From Synechococcus sp. PCC 7336 (lineage in GTDB: Bacteria; Cyanobacteriota; Cyanobacteriia; Thermostichales; PCC-7336): 64,000 bases of DNA. The stretch's first letter is position 1; each line of letters starts with the position of its first letter. This document shows, one piece after another, positions 53,707 through 63,531 of the stretch. The DNA lies in NCBI RefSeq assembly GCF_000332275.1, contig NZ_CM001776.1, forward strand, positions 620,001 through 684,000, in the 5' to 3' direction. The position numbers and the translations under genes were made by a program. The notes under the pieces are model-generated. The model searched no databases. It was not told where the DNA came from and saw only the letters and a list, made by a program, of their open reading frames with translations.

Positions 53707-54009
53707 TTAAAAGCGGACGATAATTGTCGATCCCCCGCGATCGAACCGGCTGAAACGGCGATGGCGGCTGAAACGGCGACGCCGACTGAAACGGAGATCG
53801 CGATGGCGATCGATGCCAATCAATGGGGTTCGCCTGAAGCCCGCACGCCGATTGCGGTAGCAGGGATACGTTTGCGAAGAAACAGGCCCGATCACTCTCG
53901 TTCGATCGCGACCAATGTAGGATTGTGCCTCGGCTGGTTGGGCGGCGATTGCGCTTGTCAATGCAGTCAGCACGAGAACTGCGGGCAGCAAGATTTGGGT
54001 AAGTTTCAC
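53707..54009 (-). CDS. Small secreted arginine-rich protein
   Basis: A 100-residue protein with a signal peptide (VKLTQILLPAVLVLTALTSA then QPAEAQS) and a mature part rich in Arg, including RRRRFSRHRRFSRFDRGGS near the C-terminus. The cationic repeats suggest nucleic-acid or polysaccharide binding outside the cytoplasm, or an antimicrobial-like role; all inference. GTG 54009 with GGAG eight bases upstream is preferred over the longer frame. Confidence 0.55.
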   Translation of the reverse strand: MKLTQILLPAVLVLTALTSAIAAQPAEAQSYIGRDRTRVIGPVSSQTYPCYRNRRAGFRRTPLIGIDRHRDLRFSRRRRFSRHRRFSRFDRGGSTIIVRF

Positions 54010-54255
54010 GATATTGCTCCAGATGGACTGTGCGTGGAGCGCAAACAGCCTCAGCTTTAGCATTTCTGGCAATGAGTTCGGTCGGATCGAGGGCGAATTT
54101 TATCATGGGTTCGTCAGGGATCGAGGGCGAGAGCGGCGAGACCGAACATCCGTCTATCGCCAGAGACTCAAAGACTATACAGTTTGCCTCTCCTCTATGC
54201 TGACACAAATTCACTTGTGTCCGTGACTCGGATAGCCTGCGGGGGGCGAGCCAGT

Positions 54256-54510
54256 TTATTGAGACTGCGAATCTCGCTCGTTGCGATCGCCAATACCCAG
54301 CTCTTTTTTACTAATTTTCAACTCTTTCCACAGGGCTTTAATTTGCCGGTAAGACTCTTCCGAGGTGAGCTTGCCATTGCTCTGTAGCGAAACAATATAA
54401 CCAATCTTTAAGGCAAACTCTTGTAAGTTAGCGTTGAAGACAAAATCTTCCGGCGTAAAGTCTCCTCGAAAAGGAAAACGGGGATAGATTATGTCATCTT
54501 TATCTGCCAT
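54256..54510 (-). CDS. Conserved cyanobacterial hypothetical protein
   Basis: An 84-residue soluble protein. The sequence DDIIYPRFPFRGDFTPEDFV, then FNANLQEFALKIGYI and LWKELKISKKELGIG, resembles a small protein family common in cyanobacteria. ATG 54510 follows AAGGAG, which decides against the longer frame starting at 54567. Function unknown. Confidence 0.75.
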   Translation of the reverse strand: MADKDDIIYPRFPFRGDFTPEDFVFNANLQEFALKIGYIVSLQSNGKLTSEESYRQIKALWKELKISKKELGIGDRNERDSQSQ

Positions 54511-54629
54511 CGATCGCACTCCTTCAGACAAATACTGCAACCGATCGATCCCTGCTCCACGAGACAATCGCGAACGCCGCCGGAGGAAGCTCCCTCTGCA
54601 AAAGCAAAGACAGAATCAGTAACACCAGT

Positions 54630-55706
54630 CTAGACCGCTGCAACGTGTAGAGTGGGACGACCCTCGGCAACCGCATCGGCCAGCGATCGCAACATCACCT
54701 CAGTGGTCTCAAAATCCACGCAGGCATCTGTAATACTCTGCCCGTAAGTCAGCTCTGACAGGTCGTGGGGGATAGGCTGCTTGCCTTCCACCAAATGGCT
54801 CTCAATCATACAACCCATAATGAACTCGGAGCCATTCGCCACCTGTGCGGCAATCGCCTCCAGCACCCGTGGCTGATTGCGGTGGTCTTTATTGCTGTTG
54901 CCGTGGCTGCAGTCGATCATCATGCGAGAGGGCAAGTTGTGGGTCTGCAAATCTGCCGCAGCCTTTGCCACACTATCGGGATCGAAATTTGTCCCCTTGC
55001 GACCGCCCCGCAGGATCAAGTGTCCGTCTGGATTGCCGGTCGTTGCCACAATACTGGCCATCCCCTGGTGGTTTACCCCTAAAAAATGATGGGGAGATTT
55101 TGCTGAAGTGATGGCATTGACCGCCGAGGTAATGCTGCTGTCCGTGCTGTTCTTATATCCCACGGGCATCGACAGACCCGAGGCCATCTGGCGGTGAATC
55201 TGACTCTCGGTGGTGCGCGCCCCGATCGCCGTCCAAGCAATAATGTCTGCCAAATACTGCGGCGTGATCGGATCTAACAGCTCCGTTGCTGCCGGAACTT
55301 CCATTTCAGCGAGGTCGATCAGCAGCTTGCGAGCTAGCCGCAACCCCTGGTTGATATCAAACGTGCCATCTAAATGGGGATCGTTAATCAACCCCTTCCA
55401 ACCCACCGTCGTGCGCGGCTTCTCGAAGTAAACCCGCATCTGAATTTCGAGCCGATCGCTCAACTCCTGCCGCAGGGGAAGCAGCTTCTGGGCGTAGTCT
55501 GCAGCCGCATTGACATCGTGGATGGAGCAGGGACCGACGATCGCGAGCAGGCGGCGGTCGTCACCGGTCAGAATATTGCGAATTTGCGATCGCGACGTCT
55601 GCACTAAATCTGCAGCCGCCTCGGATAAAGGCAGTTCTTCGTGCATCATCGCGGGACTCAAGAGAGGACGAGTGTCGACAACGTGCAAATTGTAAGTTCG
55701 GTGCAT
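54630..55706 (-). CDS. 3-deoxy-7-phosphoheptulonate synthase (DAHP synthase, class I)
   Basis: Condenses phosphoenolpyruvate and erythrose-4-phosphate, the first step of the shikimate pathway for aromatic amino acids. The 358 residues are full length for the AroFGH type: LAIVGPCSIHD at residues 53-63, MRVYFEKPRTTVGWKGL, GYKNSTDSS, GRKGTNFD and MIDCSHGNSNKDHRNQ, the metal and substrate sites. Which amino acid inhibits it cannot be read from sequence. Confidence 0.96.
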   Translation of the reverse strand: MHRTYNLHVVDTRPLLSPAMMHEELPLSEAAADLVQTSRSQIRNILTGDDRRLLAIVGPCSIHDVNAAADYAQKLLPLRQELSDRLEIQMRVYFEKPRTTVGWKGLINDPHLDGTFDINQGLRLARKLLIDLAEMEVPAATELLDPITPQYLADIIAWTAIGARTTESQIHRQMASGLSMPVGYKNSTDSSITSAVNAITSAKSPHHFLGVNHQGMASIVATTGNPDGHLILRGGRKGTNFDPDSVAKAAADLQTHNLPSRMMIDCSHGNSNKDHRNQPRVLEAIAAQVANGSEFIMGCMIESHLVEGKQPIPHDLSELTYGQSITDACVDFETTEVMLRSLADAVAEGRPTLHVAAV

Positions 55707-55748
55707 ACTGCTGCAATTAACCTCGTACTCTCAAGCCAAGCTGTCAGG

Positions 55749-55770
55749 AAAACCCATTCTATTATGGGCT
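55749..55770 (-). terminator. Short hairpin between DAHP synthase and PsiE genes
   Basis: On the minus strand GCCCAT, a six-base loop and ATGGG are followed by four T residues. It lies after the PsiE stop, so it could terminate that transcript before the DAHP synthase gene. Confidence 0.4.
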
Positions 55771-55800
55771 CGTCCCTGTCCAAAAACGACTAAGAATCGA

Positions 55801-56313
55801 TTAAAGCTCGCAAAATGGCCCTTGGACAATTCCCAAACTGGCCTCGTTCCGGTGTTTCATATAATTGCGTACCGACAGCAGTCCGCCCAAGACCAAGAGA
55901 AAAACACTCGCACATAAAATCTGAGCCGAGGCTGTTTCCAAAATCCCTCGTACGATGATCTCCCGCAGCACGGACACAATCGAGACTTCCATGGCCACCT
56001 CAATCGAAATTTCGTGCTCTTGCAGATACATCACCAGCAGGCGAAATAACTCGACAAAAATGAGCAGGGTTAAAATATCGGAGGTAGCCTGTCCGAAATT
56101 CACTTGGGGATACATCGAGCGGAACATCTCCACCAGTTCCATGGCCATCACCCCGAGCAAGCCGATGCAAAGGGATACAACAATTAGGTCTTGAGTGGCT
56201 TCCAGAGTCCGCACGATCCAACTGCGGTTAAACCAGGAATACCAGTGGCTAGTCGGATAGCGATTGGAACTTGACGAAAAGCTAGAGGAAGAGCGCGAGG
56301 ATAGTTGGGTCAC
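55801..56313 (-). CDS. PsiE family membrane protein
   Basis: A 170-residue protein of the phosphate-starvation-inducible PsiE family. After a Ser-rich N-terminus, about four transmembrane helices follow (LIVVSLCIGLLGVMAMELVE; ILTLLIFVELFRLLVMYL; VSIVSVLREIIVRGIL; QILCASVFLLVLGGLLSV). The acidic and His residues of the YLQEHEISIEVAMEV segment are typical. The frame is open to 56433, but those residues are repeat-derived; GTG 56313 with AAAGGAG upstream is preferred. The family's function is unknown. Confidence 0.78.
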   Translation of the reverse strand: MTQLSSRSSSSFSSSSNRYPTSHWYSWFNRSWIVRTLEATQDLIVVSLCIGLLGVMAMELVEMFRSMYPQVNFGQATSDILTLLIFVELFRLLVMYLQEHEISIEVAMEVSIVSVLREIIVRGILETASAQILCASVFLLVLGGLLSVRNYMKHRNEASLGIVQGPFCEL

Positions 56314-56395
56314 CGGACAAAAGACTCCTTTAAGATCGCAATTGCATGTCAAAAAACAAAAACATCGATCGCGTTCAATCGATCGATTGCAGTTT

Positions 56396-56456
56396 GCAAA
56401 GATACGCAGTTTGTGCAGATACGCAGGTTGCAAAGATACGCAGGTTGCACAGATAG
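56396..56456. repeat. Degenerate tandem repeat of about 17 bp
   Basis: Variants of GCAAAGATACGCAGGTT occur three to four times in a row upstream of the PsiE-like gene. The repeat is non-coding if PsiE starts at 56313; it may lie in the promoter or leader. Confidence 0.75.
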
Positions 56457-56678
56457 GGAATAGCGGTCATTTGCTAACGATGCTCGAGCCTCGGCCCATC
56501 AATTGCACGAGCAGCGATTGCCACAAGTGGCAGCCAGTCGAGCCTCAATTATCTCGAGGAGCCCAAGCGATGAGTACGTACAAAACCACACTCGTCATTT
56601 CGTTTTGTAAATCTATGGTTCGAATTATTGCGAGTCTGGATGAGAAAGCGCTGAGGAACACTTAAGAAGCCTGTCGGT

Positions 56679-58208
56679 TTAAGAAGCAGATATTTTACAG
56701 GTCATATAATCACTGGGGCGATCGGGGTAGTGTTTGGCCTGCCATTGCTCCAACCAGCGTTTGAGATGATAGGTGGCGCGACAGTCGTCTTCGTTATAAA
56801 TTGCCGCTGCCTCTAAAAAGGAGCGATCGCCGGTCTGTAGCCACTGAGTATACCAATATACCGCTTGAGCGCCGCCCGCATTGGCCTGCCGCCAGCGAAA
56901 ACCCAGCCATTGCGCCACATGTTTGAGGGAATAGCTTTCCACGGGCATGACCACACATTCGCGGGCAATTTCGTGCAGGTCCACCATGCGCTTGAGGATT
57001 TGTTGCAGAGTGGCGCGAGGGGTGCCGTATTGTTCGGCAAGTTGGCGGCAGGCATGCACTTCAAAGGCATGAAAGTGATAAATTGGGGCGCTGGGATAGC
57101 GCTGGGTCAGCTGCACGAATGCTGCCCAGCCAGCAGCCTCGTCAGCAGGGGTTTCGGCCAGATGGGGATAAAACTGACTGTCGGGATGTTGGCGGTTGAC
57201 CGCGAGTACCCCCAATAGAAAAGAAACATTTTGTTGGGGTTCGGCCTCGATGTCGAAATACAGTTCGATCGGCGATCGCGGCAAGCTGAAGGCACGAGCG
57301 GGCAGGGCAGCTTGGGTTGCAGTGGCACGAGCCTGTCGAACCAGGCGGCGGGCAGCAGTCAGGCCAATGCCGGGTAGATGTTGGATGGCTTCTGGACTGA
57401 CTTCCGCCAGAGTATCGACCGCAATCAGCCCCACCTCCTGCAGGGCTGCATAGGCAGTGGCGGTGACGCCGGGAAGCAGGGTGAGGGGGTGCTGCTGGCG
57501 GGCCAGATCGCGGCAGTGTTCCTGCCAGGTACAGAGATTGCAGCGACTGCGGGTGACATACACGTCCGGCAAGCTGTCTGCGCTCATGGCAGCAACGTAC
57601 TCGCGCAGCAGTTGGCGGGCCTGCTGGCGGGCAGCCGTTAAGTTGACCGTGCGCCATTTGTTGTCGCGCAAAATGGCGATCGCCGATTCAGAGGTGTGAC
57701 CCCACAACAATTGCAAGACTTCCGCGTGTAGGGCCAGTACCAGCGCATAGCCAGGTTTGACCCGCTTGCCGGTGCGAACATCCGCCGGTTGGTAAGTCCA
57801 GTGGCGATGCCGGGGGTGGATAGTAGAGGCGATCCCCACCGTCCCGCAGTCCGGTAGCGGCGATCGCACCAAGACATCGGGGCAGCTCACTAGGAGTGGC
57901 TGCCCCGGCAGGTTGAGGGGATGGCAGAGAACGCCGCCATAAATGCGATTGTCTCCCGCCTCCATCAGCTCCAAAGTGTGCAAAACCCGAGCGTAGAGCT
58001 CGGGCCAAGCCTGGGTATAGGCAGCACCGACATCTATACCGGGGGCATTGGTTTGGAGGGCTTGCCGCTGCTGTTTTCGCCCCTGCCGCAGTTGCAAGAG
58101 AAAATCACTGGGGGAACTCTGCTGTTCCTGCAAGCCGAAGTGCCGCAGATAGGGCTGTCGGCGACAGCGTCTAAAGCTGAGTAAATCTTCAGCCGCAATC
58201 CACTTCAT
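56679..58208 (-). CDS. TM0106 family RecB-like putative nuclease
   Basis: A 509-residue protein combining a Cas4/RecB-type nuclease domain, a helix-hairpin-helix pair and an RNase H-like exonuclease domain. Cys15 (SFRRCRRQPYL) and Cys223, Cys226 and Cys232 (RCNLCTWQEHC) give the one-plus-three arrangement of Cas4-type iron-sulfur nucleases. The HhH region is LPGVTATAYAALQEVG and LPGIGLTAARRLVRQA. The C-terminal part has LYFDIEAEP and YNEDDCRATYHL, the acidic motifs of a DnaQ/RNase H-like nuclease. A role in DNA repair is likely but unproven. ATG 58208. Confidence 0.88.
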   Translation of the reverse strand: MKWIAAEDLLSFRRCRRQPYLRHFGLQEQQSSPSDFLLQLRQGRKQQRQALQTNAPGIDVGAAYTQAWPELYARVLHTLELMEAGDNRIYGGVLCHPLNLPGQPLLVSCPDVLVRSPLPDCGTVGIASTIHPRHRHWTYQPADVRTGKRVKPGYALVLALHAEVLQLLWGHTSESAIAILRDNKWRTVNLTAARQQARQLLREYVAAMSADSLPDVYVTRSRCNLCTWQEHCRDLARQQHPLTLLPGVTATAYAALQEVGLIAVDTLAEVSPEAIQHLPGIGLTAARRLVRQARATATQAALPARAFSLPRSPIELYFDIEAEPQQNVSFLLGVLAVNRQHPDSQFYPHLAETPADEAAGWAAFVQLTQRYPSAPIYHFHAFEVHACRQLAEQYGTPRATLQQILKRMVDLHEIARECVVMPVESYSLKHVAQWLGFRWRQANAGGAQAVYWYTQWLQTGDRSFLEAAAIYNEDDCRATYHLKRWLEQWQAKHYPDRPSDYMTCKISAS

Positions 58209-58282
58209 GACAGCAAGAGAATCGTTGCCTCCACTTTAGAGGGGAACGGATGTTTTGTCTTGCGGAAACAGAGTCTAACTCG

Positions 58283-59917
58283 TCATTCCCACTCAATCGT
58301 CCCGGGGGGCTTGGAGGTAATATCGTAGGTCACCCGATTGATGCCCTCCACCTCATTCACGATGCGGTTCGACATGCGCTCTAGGACTTCGTAGGGCAAT
58401 TTGGACCAGTCTGCGGTCATGCCATCTTCGCTACTGACAATGCGAATCACGGCGGGACAGGCATAGGTGCGCTTGTCTCCCATGACCCCAACCGAGCGAA
58501 CGGTGGGCAGCAGCACTGCAAACGCCTGCCAAACCTCGAAATACAGATCGGCGCGCTGAATTTCTTCCCGCACGATAAAGTCCACATCCCGCAGAATATT
58601 GAGACGTTCGGCAGTGACTTCGCCAATAATGCGAATGGCTAGGCCCGGGCCGGGGAAGGGGTGGCGCATAACAATTTCTTCGGGCAGCCCTAAGGCACGA
58701 CCCACCTGGCGCACCTCATCCTTAAACAGCTTGCGCAAAGGCTCCACCAACTTAAACCGCAAGTCTTCGGGCAAACCGCCCACATTGTGGTGGCTCTTAA
58801 TCTTCACCGCCACCCGCTCGCCCGTTTTGGGATCGATATTGGTATTGGCAGATTCGATCACGTCGGGGTAGAGAGTGCCTTGGGCCAGATAGTCAAACGG
58901 TCCCAACCGCTTCGACTCCACTTCAAAAGTTTGGATAAACTCTGCCCCAATAATCTTGCGCTTGCGCTCGGGATCGGTGACCCCTTCGAGTTTGGCCAGA
59001 AATTGCTTGCGGGCTTTGACAAATTCCACCGGAATGTGGAACTTGTCTTCGAACAGTTCTACGAGGCGCTCGGGTTCCCCTTTACGCATGAACCCTTGGT
59101 CGATAAACATGCAGGTGAGATTGTCGCCGATCGCCTGGTGCAACAGAAAGGCCAGCGTCGAGCTATCCACCCCCCCAGAGAGGGCTAGCAAGACCCGCTT
59201 GTCCCCCACTTTGGCCCGTACTTCGCGAATCGCTTCATCCACAAAAGCTTCGACTGTCCAAGTGGGGTCGCACTTGCAGATGTGATAGACAAAATTGCAG
59301 AGGGTGGCTTGCCCGTCTACAGAGTGAACCACTTCGGGATGGAACTGGACGCCGTAGAATTTGCGATCGCAATCGGCGATCGCTGCATGGGGAGTATTTT
59401 GCGTTTCGGCCAGGATATCAAACCCCTCTGGCAGCCGAGTCACCGAATCGCCGTGACTCATCCACATAATGCCGCCATCTTCGACATTGGTGAGCAGATC
59501 GGTGGGGTCCACAATCGACAGTTCGGCCCGACCGTATTCCGGTTTTTCAGCAGGCTCCACCCTGCCCCCCAGAGCTTGCACCATCAGTTGCATGCCGTAG
59601 CAAACCCCCAATATGGGAATGCCCAAATTCCAGATTTCTGGATCGCAAACGGGTGCATAGTCGTCGTAGACGGAGTTGGGTCCGCCGGAGAGGATAATGC
59701 CGCGCGGCTTCAGCTTGGCCAATTGCTCGGCCGTCGTGCGATAAGACAGCACCTCCGAATACACTTTGGTCTCGCGGATGCGTCGCGCAATCAGTTCTGA
59801 GTATTGCGAGCCAAAGTCGAGAATGGCAATCATCTGGCGATCGCCGATCTGGCCAGAGGCTGGGGCTTTATTCTCCTGAACTCGGACATCCGGTTCGGAT
59901 AATGTCGGAGCGGTCAC
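58283..59917 (-). CDS. guaA: GMP synthase (glutamine-hydrolysing)
   Basis: Aminates XMP to GMP with glutamine and ATP. The 544 residues carry the glutamine amidotransferase domain ([18 protein letters not shown] at the start, catalytic Cys in GVCYGMQL, and His/Glu in VQFHPEV), then the PP-loop synthetase motif [18 protein letters not shown] and the dimerisation domain ending KPPGTIEWE. The first ~27 residues before [11 protein letters not shown] are an unusual short extension. Full-length and apparently intact. Confidence 0.97.
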   Translation of the reverse strand: MTAPTLSEPDVRVQENKAPASGQIGDRQMIAILDFGSQYSELIARRIRETKVYSEVLSYRTTAEQLAKLKPRGIILSGGPNSVYDDYAPVCDPEIWNLGIPILGVCYGMQLMVQALGGRVEPAEKPEYGRAELSIVDPTDLLTNVEDGGIMWMSHGDSVTRLPEGFDILAETQNTPHAAIADCDRKFYGVQFHPEVVHSVDGQATLCNFVYHICKCDPTWTVEAFVDEAIREVRAKVGDKRVLLALSGGVDSSTLAFLLHQAIGDNLTCMFIDQGFMRKGEPERLVELFEDKFHIPVEFVKARKQFLAKLEGVTDPERKRKIIGAEFIQTFEVESKRLGPFDYLAQGTLYPDVIESANTNIDPKTGERVAVKIKSHHNVGGLPEDLRFKLVEPLRKLFKDEVRQVGRALGLPEEIVMRHPFPGPGLAIRIIGEVTAERLNILRDVDFIVREEIQRADLYFEVWQAFAVLLPTVRSVGVMGDKRTYACPAVIRIVSSEDGMTADWSKLPYEVLERMSNRIVNEVEGINRVTYDITSKPPGTIEWE

Positions 59918-60148
59918 AGCTGTCCCTCGTTACAGATTGCCTGCACTATCGTTCGCGTCCTACGCTGGAAGTCTTGCCCTAGCTGGTGTCCCGCGCATAT
60001 CTTCAGCTAGGCGACTGCACCGTATTCAGGCCATCGTAGCACTTTCATCTCCCCCTATCCCCCCGTGCTGCCAGCCAAAGATGTGCGCGATCGCTGTCTG
60101 CCGAACTAGGATCGGTATCGTCTGCGAGCCACGTACTGTTGCCATCCG

Positions 60149-61699
60149 ATGACCCTCACCCAAGCAATTCTCTCAACCTTACCGGGAAACACTTATAGCA
60201 ACTTGCAGCGAGCAGATGCCCGCTGGACAGCTCTGCGGCAAGGGGCACTGACCGTGCCCGAGGTTGTGACCAACAGTTCCGCACCACTCGGCGAACCGGA
60301 TTGGGATGTTGTCATTGCTGGCGGTACGCTGGGCATTTCGATCGGGGCTGCCTTGGCTCGGCGGAGCTGGAAGGTTGCGGTTATCGAGCGCGGTCCATTA
60401 AAAGGGCGGGAGCAGGAGTGGAATATCTCGCGGCGCGAGCTGGAGGTATTGGTCGAGCTGGAGCTGTTGACGCCAGCGGAATTGGAACAGGCGATCGCCA
60501 CCGAATTTAATCCCGTGCGCCTCAGCTTTCTAGGGGGAGAAGATATCTGGGTGCGCGACGTGCTCAATCTTGGCGTCGATCCCGTCTTTCTGTTAGAAAC
60601 CCTCAAAACTCGCTTCCTGGCCAGTGGCGGGACGCTCTTGGAACGGACTCCCTTCGACCGTGCCACCATTCACCCCGATGGCGTCTGCGTGCAAGCGGGC
60701 GAAACCCCTCTCAAAACCCGACTCCTGCTCGATGCGATGGGCCACTTTTCCCCGATCGCCCGCCAGGCCCGTTGCGGCCAGACACCAGACGCTGTGTGTG
60801 TTGTTGTCGGCACCTGCGCGCGAGGTTACGCCGCCAACGAAAGCGGCGATCTGCTAGTCTCCTTCACCCCCCTGCAGCGCCAATGTCAGTACTTTTGGGA
60901 AGCATTTCCCGCCCGCGATGGCCGCACGACCTACCTGTTCACCTACCTGGACGCCCACCCAGAGCGCCCCAGTTTGGAAGCATTTTTCGACGAGTATTTG
61001 CGCTTGCTGCCAGACTATCAGGCGATCGAGCTGGCCCAACTCACTTGGAAGCGCGCTCTGTTCGGTTTTTTCCCTTGCTACCGCCAGAGTCCTCTCTCAG
61101 CCCCCAGCGATCGCGTTTTGCCCATCGGCGATAGCAGCGGCAGCCAGTCTCCCCTCAGTTTCGGCGGTTTTGGAGCCATGCTGCGCCACCTCGCGAGGTT
61201 AGATAAGGGGATTGACGAAGCCCTGTCTAGCGACAGCCTCAGTCAGAGCGATCTGGCGCTGCTGCAACCGTATCAGCCCAACTTGTCCGTCACCTGGTTG
61301 TTTCAGCGATCGATGAGCGCCAGAGTGAACCAAAAGCTCCCCCCCGATCGCATCAACACCCTTCTCATCGCTGTCTTCCAAGCCATGCAACAAGCTGGTG
61401 ACGATGTTCTCAAGCCATTCTTACAAGATGTCGTTCAATTCCCCGCCCTCGCCCAAGCCCTGCTGCGCACTTCGGCCATCGACCCGGCGATCGCCCTCAA
61501 AATCCTTCCCCAAGTGGGCCTGCCCGCTTTTCTGGATTGGACCCGCCACTACGCGGCTCTGGGCACCTACAGCCTCCTCAATCCGCTGGGCCAAGCCCTA
61601 CTCCCCCAGATCGACTCGCTCCCGCCTAAATCCCGATATCGCTGGCACCAGCGCCTACAAGCCTGGAAATACGGCTCTGGCGGAGACTTTCATAGTTGA
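60149..61699 (+). CDS. cruP: CruP-type lycopene cyclase paralogue (FAD-dependent)
   Basis: A 516-residue flavoprotein of the CruA/CruP family, involved in carotenoid metabolism. The FAD-binding motif is DVVIAGGTLGISIGAALAR, followed by VAVIERGPLKGREQEWNISRRE, and the second motif is IGDSSGSQSPLSFGGFGAMLRHL. The central FWEAFPARDGRTTYLFTYLD is typical of CruP. CruA homologues cyclise lycopene; the role of CruP is debated and has been linked to limiting carotene epoxides under stress. It ends 53 bp before the DUF262 gene. Confidence 0.88.
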   Translation: MTLTQAILSTLPGNTYSNLQRADARWTALRQGALTVPEVVTNSSAPLGEPDWDVVIAGGTLGISIGAALARRSWKVAVIERGPLKGREQEWNISRRELEVLVELELLTPAELEQAIATEFNPVRLSFLGGEDIWVRDVLNLGVDPVFLLETLKTRFLASGGTLLERTPFDRATIHPDGVCVQAGETPLKTRLLLDAMGHFSPIARQARCGQTPDAVCVVVGTCARGYAANESGDLLVSFTPLQRQCQYFWEAFPARDGRTTYLFTYLDAHPERPSLEAFFDEYLRLLPDYQAIELAQLTWKRALFGFFPCYRQSPLSAPSDRVLPIGDSSGSQSPLSFGGFGAMLRHLARLDKGIDEALSSDSLSQSDLALLQPYQPNLSVTWLFQRSMSARVNQKLPPDRINTLLIAVFQAMQQAGDDVLKPFLQDVVQFPALAQALLRTSAIDPAIALKILPQVGLPAFLDWTRHYAALGTYSLLNPLGQALLPQIDSLPPKSRYRWHQRLQAWKYGSGGDFHS

Positions 61700-61752
61700 A
61701 TAGAAGGTGTTGGACTGTAAACATCTCAACTCAGAATGCATTATCTCAATAT

Positions 61753-63453
61753 ATGGCTCGCGTAAACCTCTTAGACACTCGAACGACCAGCTTTGGCGAT
61801 CTCATTAGCAATGGGAAAATTTATCGAGTGCCGCCTTTTCAAAGAGATTATTCCTGGCAAGAGGAAAACTGGGAAGATCTTTGGCAAGACATTCTCTCAT
61901 TGCATCGCGATCCTAGTATTAGCCACTACATGGGAGCCATCGTTTTACAGAGCTCGGGCACATCTGACAAAGAATTTACCGTCATCGACGGCCAACAGCG
62001 ATTGGCCACCCTCAGCATCATTGCTATTGCTGTCATCGAAAAAATTCGGCTTCTCGTACAACAGGGTATTGAGGAAGATGCCAATCGAGATCGCCAAGAA
62101 ATTCTCAAACGAACTTACTTAGGAGATAAAGACCCTCGCTCTTTACGTTACTCTAGCAAACTACTCTTGAATGAAAACAACAATGATTTTTATCAAAGCA
62201 ACTTAATCAACCTTAGAGAACCATTGAATATTCGCTCTCTTTCAAAATCCAATCAACTACTTTGGAAGACATTTCAATATTCCACTCGTCAACTAGATGA
62301 GCTTACTGAGATCTTAAAAGAAGGAGTTCTATTGGCTGAATTTCTGACAGATACTATCGCACAAAGACTCTTATTTATACAAATCAATGTTGAGGATGAA
62401 CTCAATGCATACACTGTATTTGAGACCTTGAATGCTCGCGGAATCGAGCTCAGTTCTACAGATCTATTAAAAAACTATCTCTTTTCTCTTTTTCGCGGGC
62501 CAGACGATCTACACGAAGCCCAAAGGCAATGGAGACGAATTGCCAATACGGTTCAGATGGAGAAGTTTCCAGAGTTTTTGAGATATTATCTCAGCCTCAA
62601 ACATACCAGGGTAAGGCGAGGGCGTTTGTTTAAGATGGTTCGGCGATCGGTGACAGATGCACGTTCGGCATTTGAATTGCTCGACCAGCTTGAGAACTAC
62701 AGCAGTCTCTTCATCGCTCTGGGGAACCCTAATGATGAATTCTGGATCGATAGGCCAGAAAGCAGGCAATATGTGCGCGAGCTGGCTCTTTTTCGCGTCA
62801 AGCAAGCATATCCAGCTCTATTCGCGGCATATCAAAAATTTTCCGCCGAAGATTACATCCGCCTTCTAAAACTTACTTCTATAATTTCGTTTCGATATAG
62901 TGTTGTCAGTGGATTAAATCCCAACGAATTAGAGTCTTTATATAATAGCGTCGCCATTAAGATCGCGTCTGAAGAAATTACTCGTCCCAGACAGGTTTTT
63001 GAGATTTTACGCCCAGCTTATGTAGCCGACGAGAAGTTCCAGCAAGACTTCAGCTTTCTTGCCATCTCTACAAAAGGCAAAAAGAAAAAACTGGTTAGAT
63101 ATATTCTCACCAAGCTGGAGGCAGATCGATCGAGCAGAGTTGATAATGAAGACAGCTTTTCAATTGAGCATATTCTACCCGAATCTCCTTCCAACGAATG
63201 GAGACTCAATTTTACCGATGATGAAATCGAGGATATGGTATATCGACTTGGCAATCTCACCCCCTTAGAGCCAAACTTTAATCGTAGAGTCGGGAATGAC
63301 GCATATCAAGCCAAACAGGATGTATACGCCAAAAGTGCATATAACTTGACTCAAGAGATTGCGGCTGAAGAGTGGACGCCAGACAGTATTCTCAATCGTC
63401 AGCAAGATATGGCCAAAAGAGCGATCGAGATCTGGAGATCTGATTTTTTGTAG
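61753..63453 (+). CDS. DUF262/DUF1524 protein (GmrSD-like restriction endonuclease family)
   Basis: A 566-residue protein. The N-terminal DUF262 domain has YRVPPFQRDYSWQEENWEDL and the nucleotide-handling motif VIDGQQRLATLSII, as in GmrS and DndB/ParB-like NTPases. The C-terminal DUF1524 domain has EHILPESPSNEW near residue 472 and the later LGNLTPLEPNFNRRVGN, the His-Asn layout of an HNH nuclease. GmrSD enzymes cut DNA with modified cytosines, so a defence role is likely. It is AT-rich and without the HIP1 palindrome. ATG 61753 begins the homologous region; the frame reaches back to 61696, overlapping the cruP stop. Confidence 0.88.
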   Translation: MARVNLLDTRTTSFGDLISNGKIYRVPPFQRDYSWQEENWEDLWQDILSLHRDPSISHYMGAIVLQSSGTSDKEFTVIDGQQRLATLSIIAIAVIEKIRLLVQQGIEEDANRDRQEILKRTYLGDKDPRSLRYSSKLLLNENNNDFYQSNLINLREPLNIRSLSKSNQLLWKTFQYSTRQLDELTEILKEGVLLAEFLTDTIAQRLLFIQINVEDELNAYTVFETLNARGIELSSTDLLKNYLFSLFRGPDDLHEAQRQWRRIANTVQMEKFPEFLRYYLSLKHTRVRRGRLFKMVRRSVTDARSAFELLDQLENYSSLFIALGNPNDEFWIDRPESRQYVRELALFRVKQAYPALFAAYQKFSAEDYIRLLKLTSIISFRYSVVSGLNPNELESLYNSVAIKIASEEITRPRQVFEILRPAYVADEKFQQDFSFLAISTKGKKKKLVRYILTKLEADRSSRVDNEDSFSIEHILPESPSNEWRLNFTDDEIEDMVYRLGNLTPLEPNFNRRVGNDAYQAKQDVYAKSAYNLTQEIAAEEWTPDSILNRQQDMAKRAIEIWRSDFL

Positions 63454-63531
63454 TCTTCAAAAATATCTTGTTTTCAATTCAAGTATTGAAAAGTTTTGAA
63501 TTCGAGATGCTCAACATGTTATATCTGCCGA

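Noticed and set aside
53615-54214. 199-codon frame over the small secreted protein gene
   Set aside because: No signal or domain; the alternative frame gives a signal peptide and a ribosome binding site.
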